DNA from: Candidatus Peribacteraceae bacterium | GTDB lineage: Bacteria; Patescibacteriota; Gracilibacteria; Peribacterales; Peribacteraceae | Reading direction: 5' to 3' | Assembly (NCBI GenBank): GCA_028717505.1 | Contig: JAQUNQ010000027.1 | Span: 1-13,877, forward strand | DNA: 13,877 nucleotides | Shown: piece by piece, positions 13,437 through 13,877 of the stretch | How the letters are laid out: each line of letters opens with the position of its first letter | Position numbering within the stretch: position 1 is the stretch's first letter | Position numbers and translations under genes: made by a program | Notes under the pieces: model-generated | Databases searched by the model: none | What the model was told of the DNA's origin: nothing | What the model saw: only the letters and a program-made list of their open reading frames with translations

Positions 13437-13877
13437 ATGTTCCTCTTCTCGGGCTCCTCCCATCCGGCCCTCGCGAAAGCCCTCGCAAAAGAGCTCAAAA
13501 CCGATCTCGGAAAGATCACGCTGAAGGCCTTCAGTTCAGGGGAGCGCTATGCGAAATTCGACGAGTCCGTGCGCGGGAAGGAAGTCTTCCTCCTGCAAAC
13601 GGGGTCGCGGAACGTCAACGAGGACCTGATCGAGCTCTTCCTCATGTGCCAGGCGGCGAAGCTGAGCTTCGCCAAGACCGTCCACGTGATCCTCCCCCAC
13701 TTCCCTTACGCGCGGCAGGACCGCGTCGCCGCCCCGCGCGAGCCGATCTCCGCCAAGCTGATCGCGCACCTCCTCGAGACCTCCGGCGCGGACCATGTGA
13801 TCACCCTCGACCTCCACTCCCCGCAGATTCAGGGCTTCTTCTCCATCCCCGTGGATTCCCTGGAGGGCTACAAGATC
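13437..13877 (+). CDS. prs: ribose-phosphate pyrophosphokinase (PRPP synthase), N-terminal part, cut by the window edge
   Basis: Makes PRPP from ribose-5-phosphate and ATP, feeding purine, pyrimidine, NAD, histidine and tryptophan synthesis; cytoplasmic. The 147 residues present are the N-terminal half of a protein that usually has about 310. Visible motifs are MFLFSGSSHPALA at the start, FSSGERY (32-38, usually Phe-Ser-Asp-Gly-Glu), the ATP-binding loop PYARQDR (90-96), REPISAKLIA (101-110), and DLHSPQIQGFF (125-135) with the metal-binding Asp-Leu-His. An in-frame ATG at 13425 would add MIPQ, but it overlaps the likely -10 box, and family alignments favour 13437. The PRPP-binding loop lies beyond the right edge. 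The gene diverges from the PRC-barrel gene. Confidence 0.95.
   Translation, partial: MFLFSGSSHPALAKALAKELKTDLGKITLKAFSSGERYAKFDESVRGKEVFLLQTGSRNVNEDLIELFLMCQAAKLSFAKTVHVILPHFPYARQDRVAAPREPISAKLIAHLLETSGADHVITLDLHSPQIQGFFSIPVDSLEGYKI

Noticed and set aside
1..13877. CRISPR array, insertion sequence or prophage
   Set aside because: No regularly spaced repeat-spacer units, no transposase or integrase ORF, and no terminal inverted repeats with target duplications were seen.

Overview
The window is GC-rich bacterial chromosome with densely packed genes, about 60% GC by eye. It is read with the standard bacterial code: the 1536-residue ORF, the exonuclease gene and the dgkA-type gene all end in TGA, so UGA is a stop. 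Several features point to a Candidate Phyla Radiation (Patescibacteria) genome, possibly Peregrinibacteria/Peribacteria. These are a small VirB2/TrbC-like pilin, a two-PRC-barrel protein, a free-standing DNA polymerase I-type 5'-3' exonuclease, a very large unrecognised soluble protein, and few Shine-Dalgarno sequences. This placement is inference; no marker gene that would settle it lies in the window.

Layout from left to right. (1) 26-5127, plus strand: a 1536-aa protein of unknown function with an internal HEXXH zinc-peptidase-like segment, followed after 35 bases by a dUTPase. (2) 5129-5206: a three-stem palindromic element between two convergent genes, which can serve as a two-way terminator. 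(3) 5205-9016, minus strand: 5'-3' exonuclease, a 267-base AT-rich gap, then ftsA and ftsZ. The two division genes stand alone, with no mur, ddl or ftsQ genes beside them. (4) 9136-9750, plus strand: an isolated half of a glycogen-synthase-like glycosyltransferase, behind a consensus -10 box. (5) 9751-10150: about 400 bases without a convincing gene but rich in inverted repeats. (6) 11598-10151, minus strand: truB (tRNA pseudouridine-55 synthase), tRNA-Lys(CTT), a terminator and a dgkA-type lipid kinase. (7) 11599-12816: a repeat-rich spacer, then, on the plus strand, a multi-pass membrane protein and a VirB2-like pilin, ending in a strong terminator. (8) 13416-12874, minus strand: a double PRC-barrel protein, diverging from a prs gene (PRPP synthase) that runs off the right edge.

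FtsA and FtsZ form the Z-ring and its membrane anchor. dUTPase, PRPP synthase and the exonuclease serve nucleotide supply and DNA replication or repair. TruB modifies the T-loop of tRNAs, and one substrate gene lies just downstream of it. The dgkA-type kinase and the membrane proteins serve the envelope. Most of this is core machinery. The most unusual items are the large HEXXH protein, the clamp-binding tail of the exonuclease, the half glycogen synthase, the structured 400-base gap, and the pyrimidine-rich leaders that replace Shine-Dalgarno sites at the division and pilin genes.
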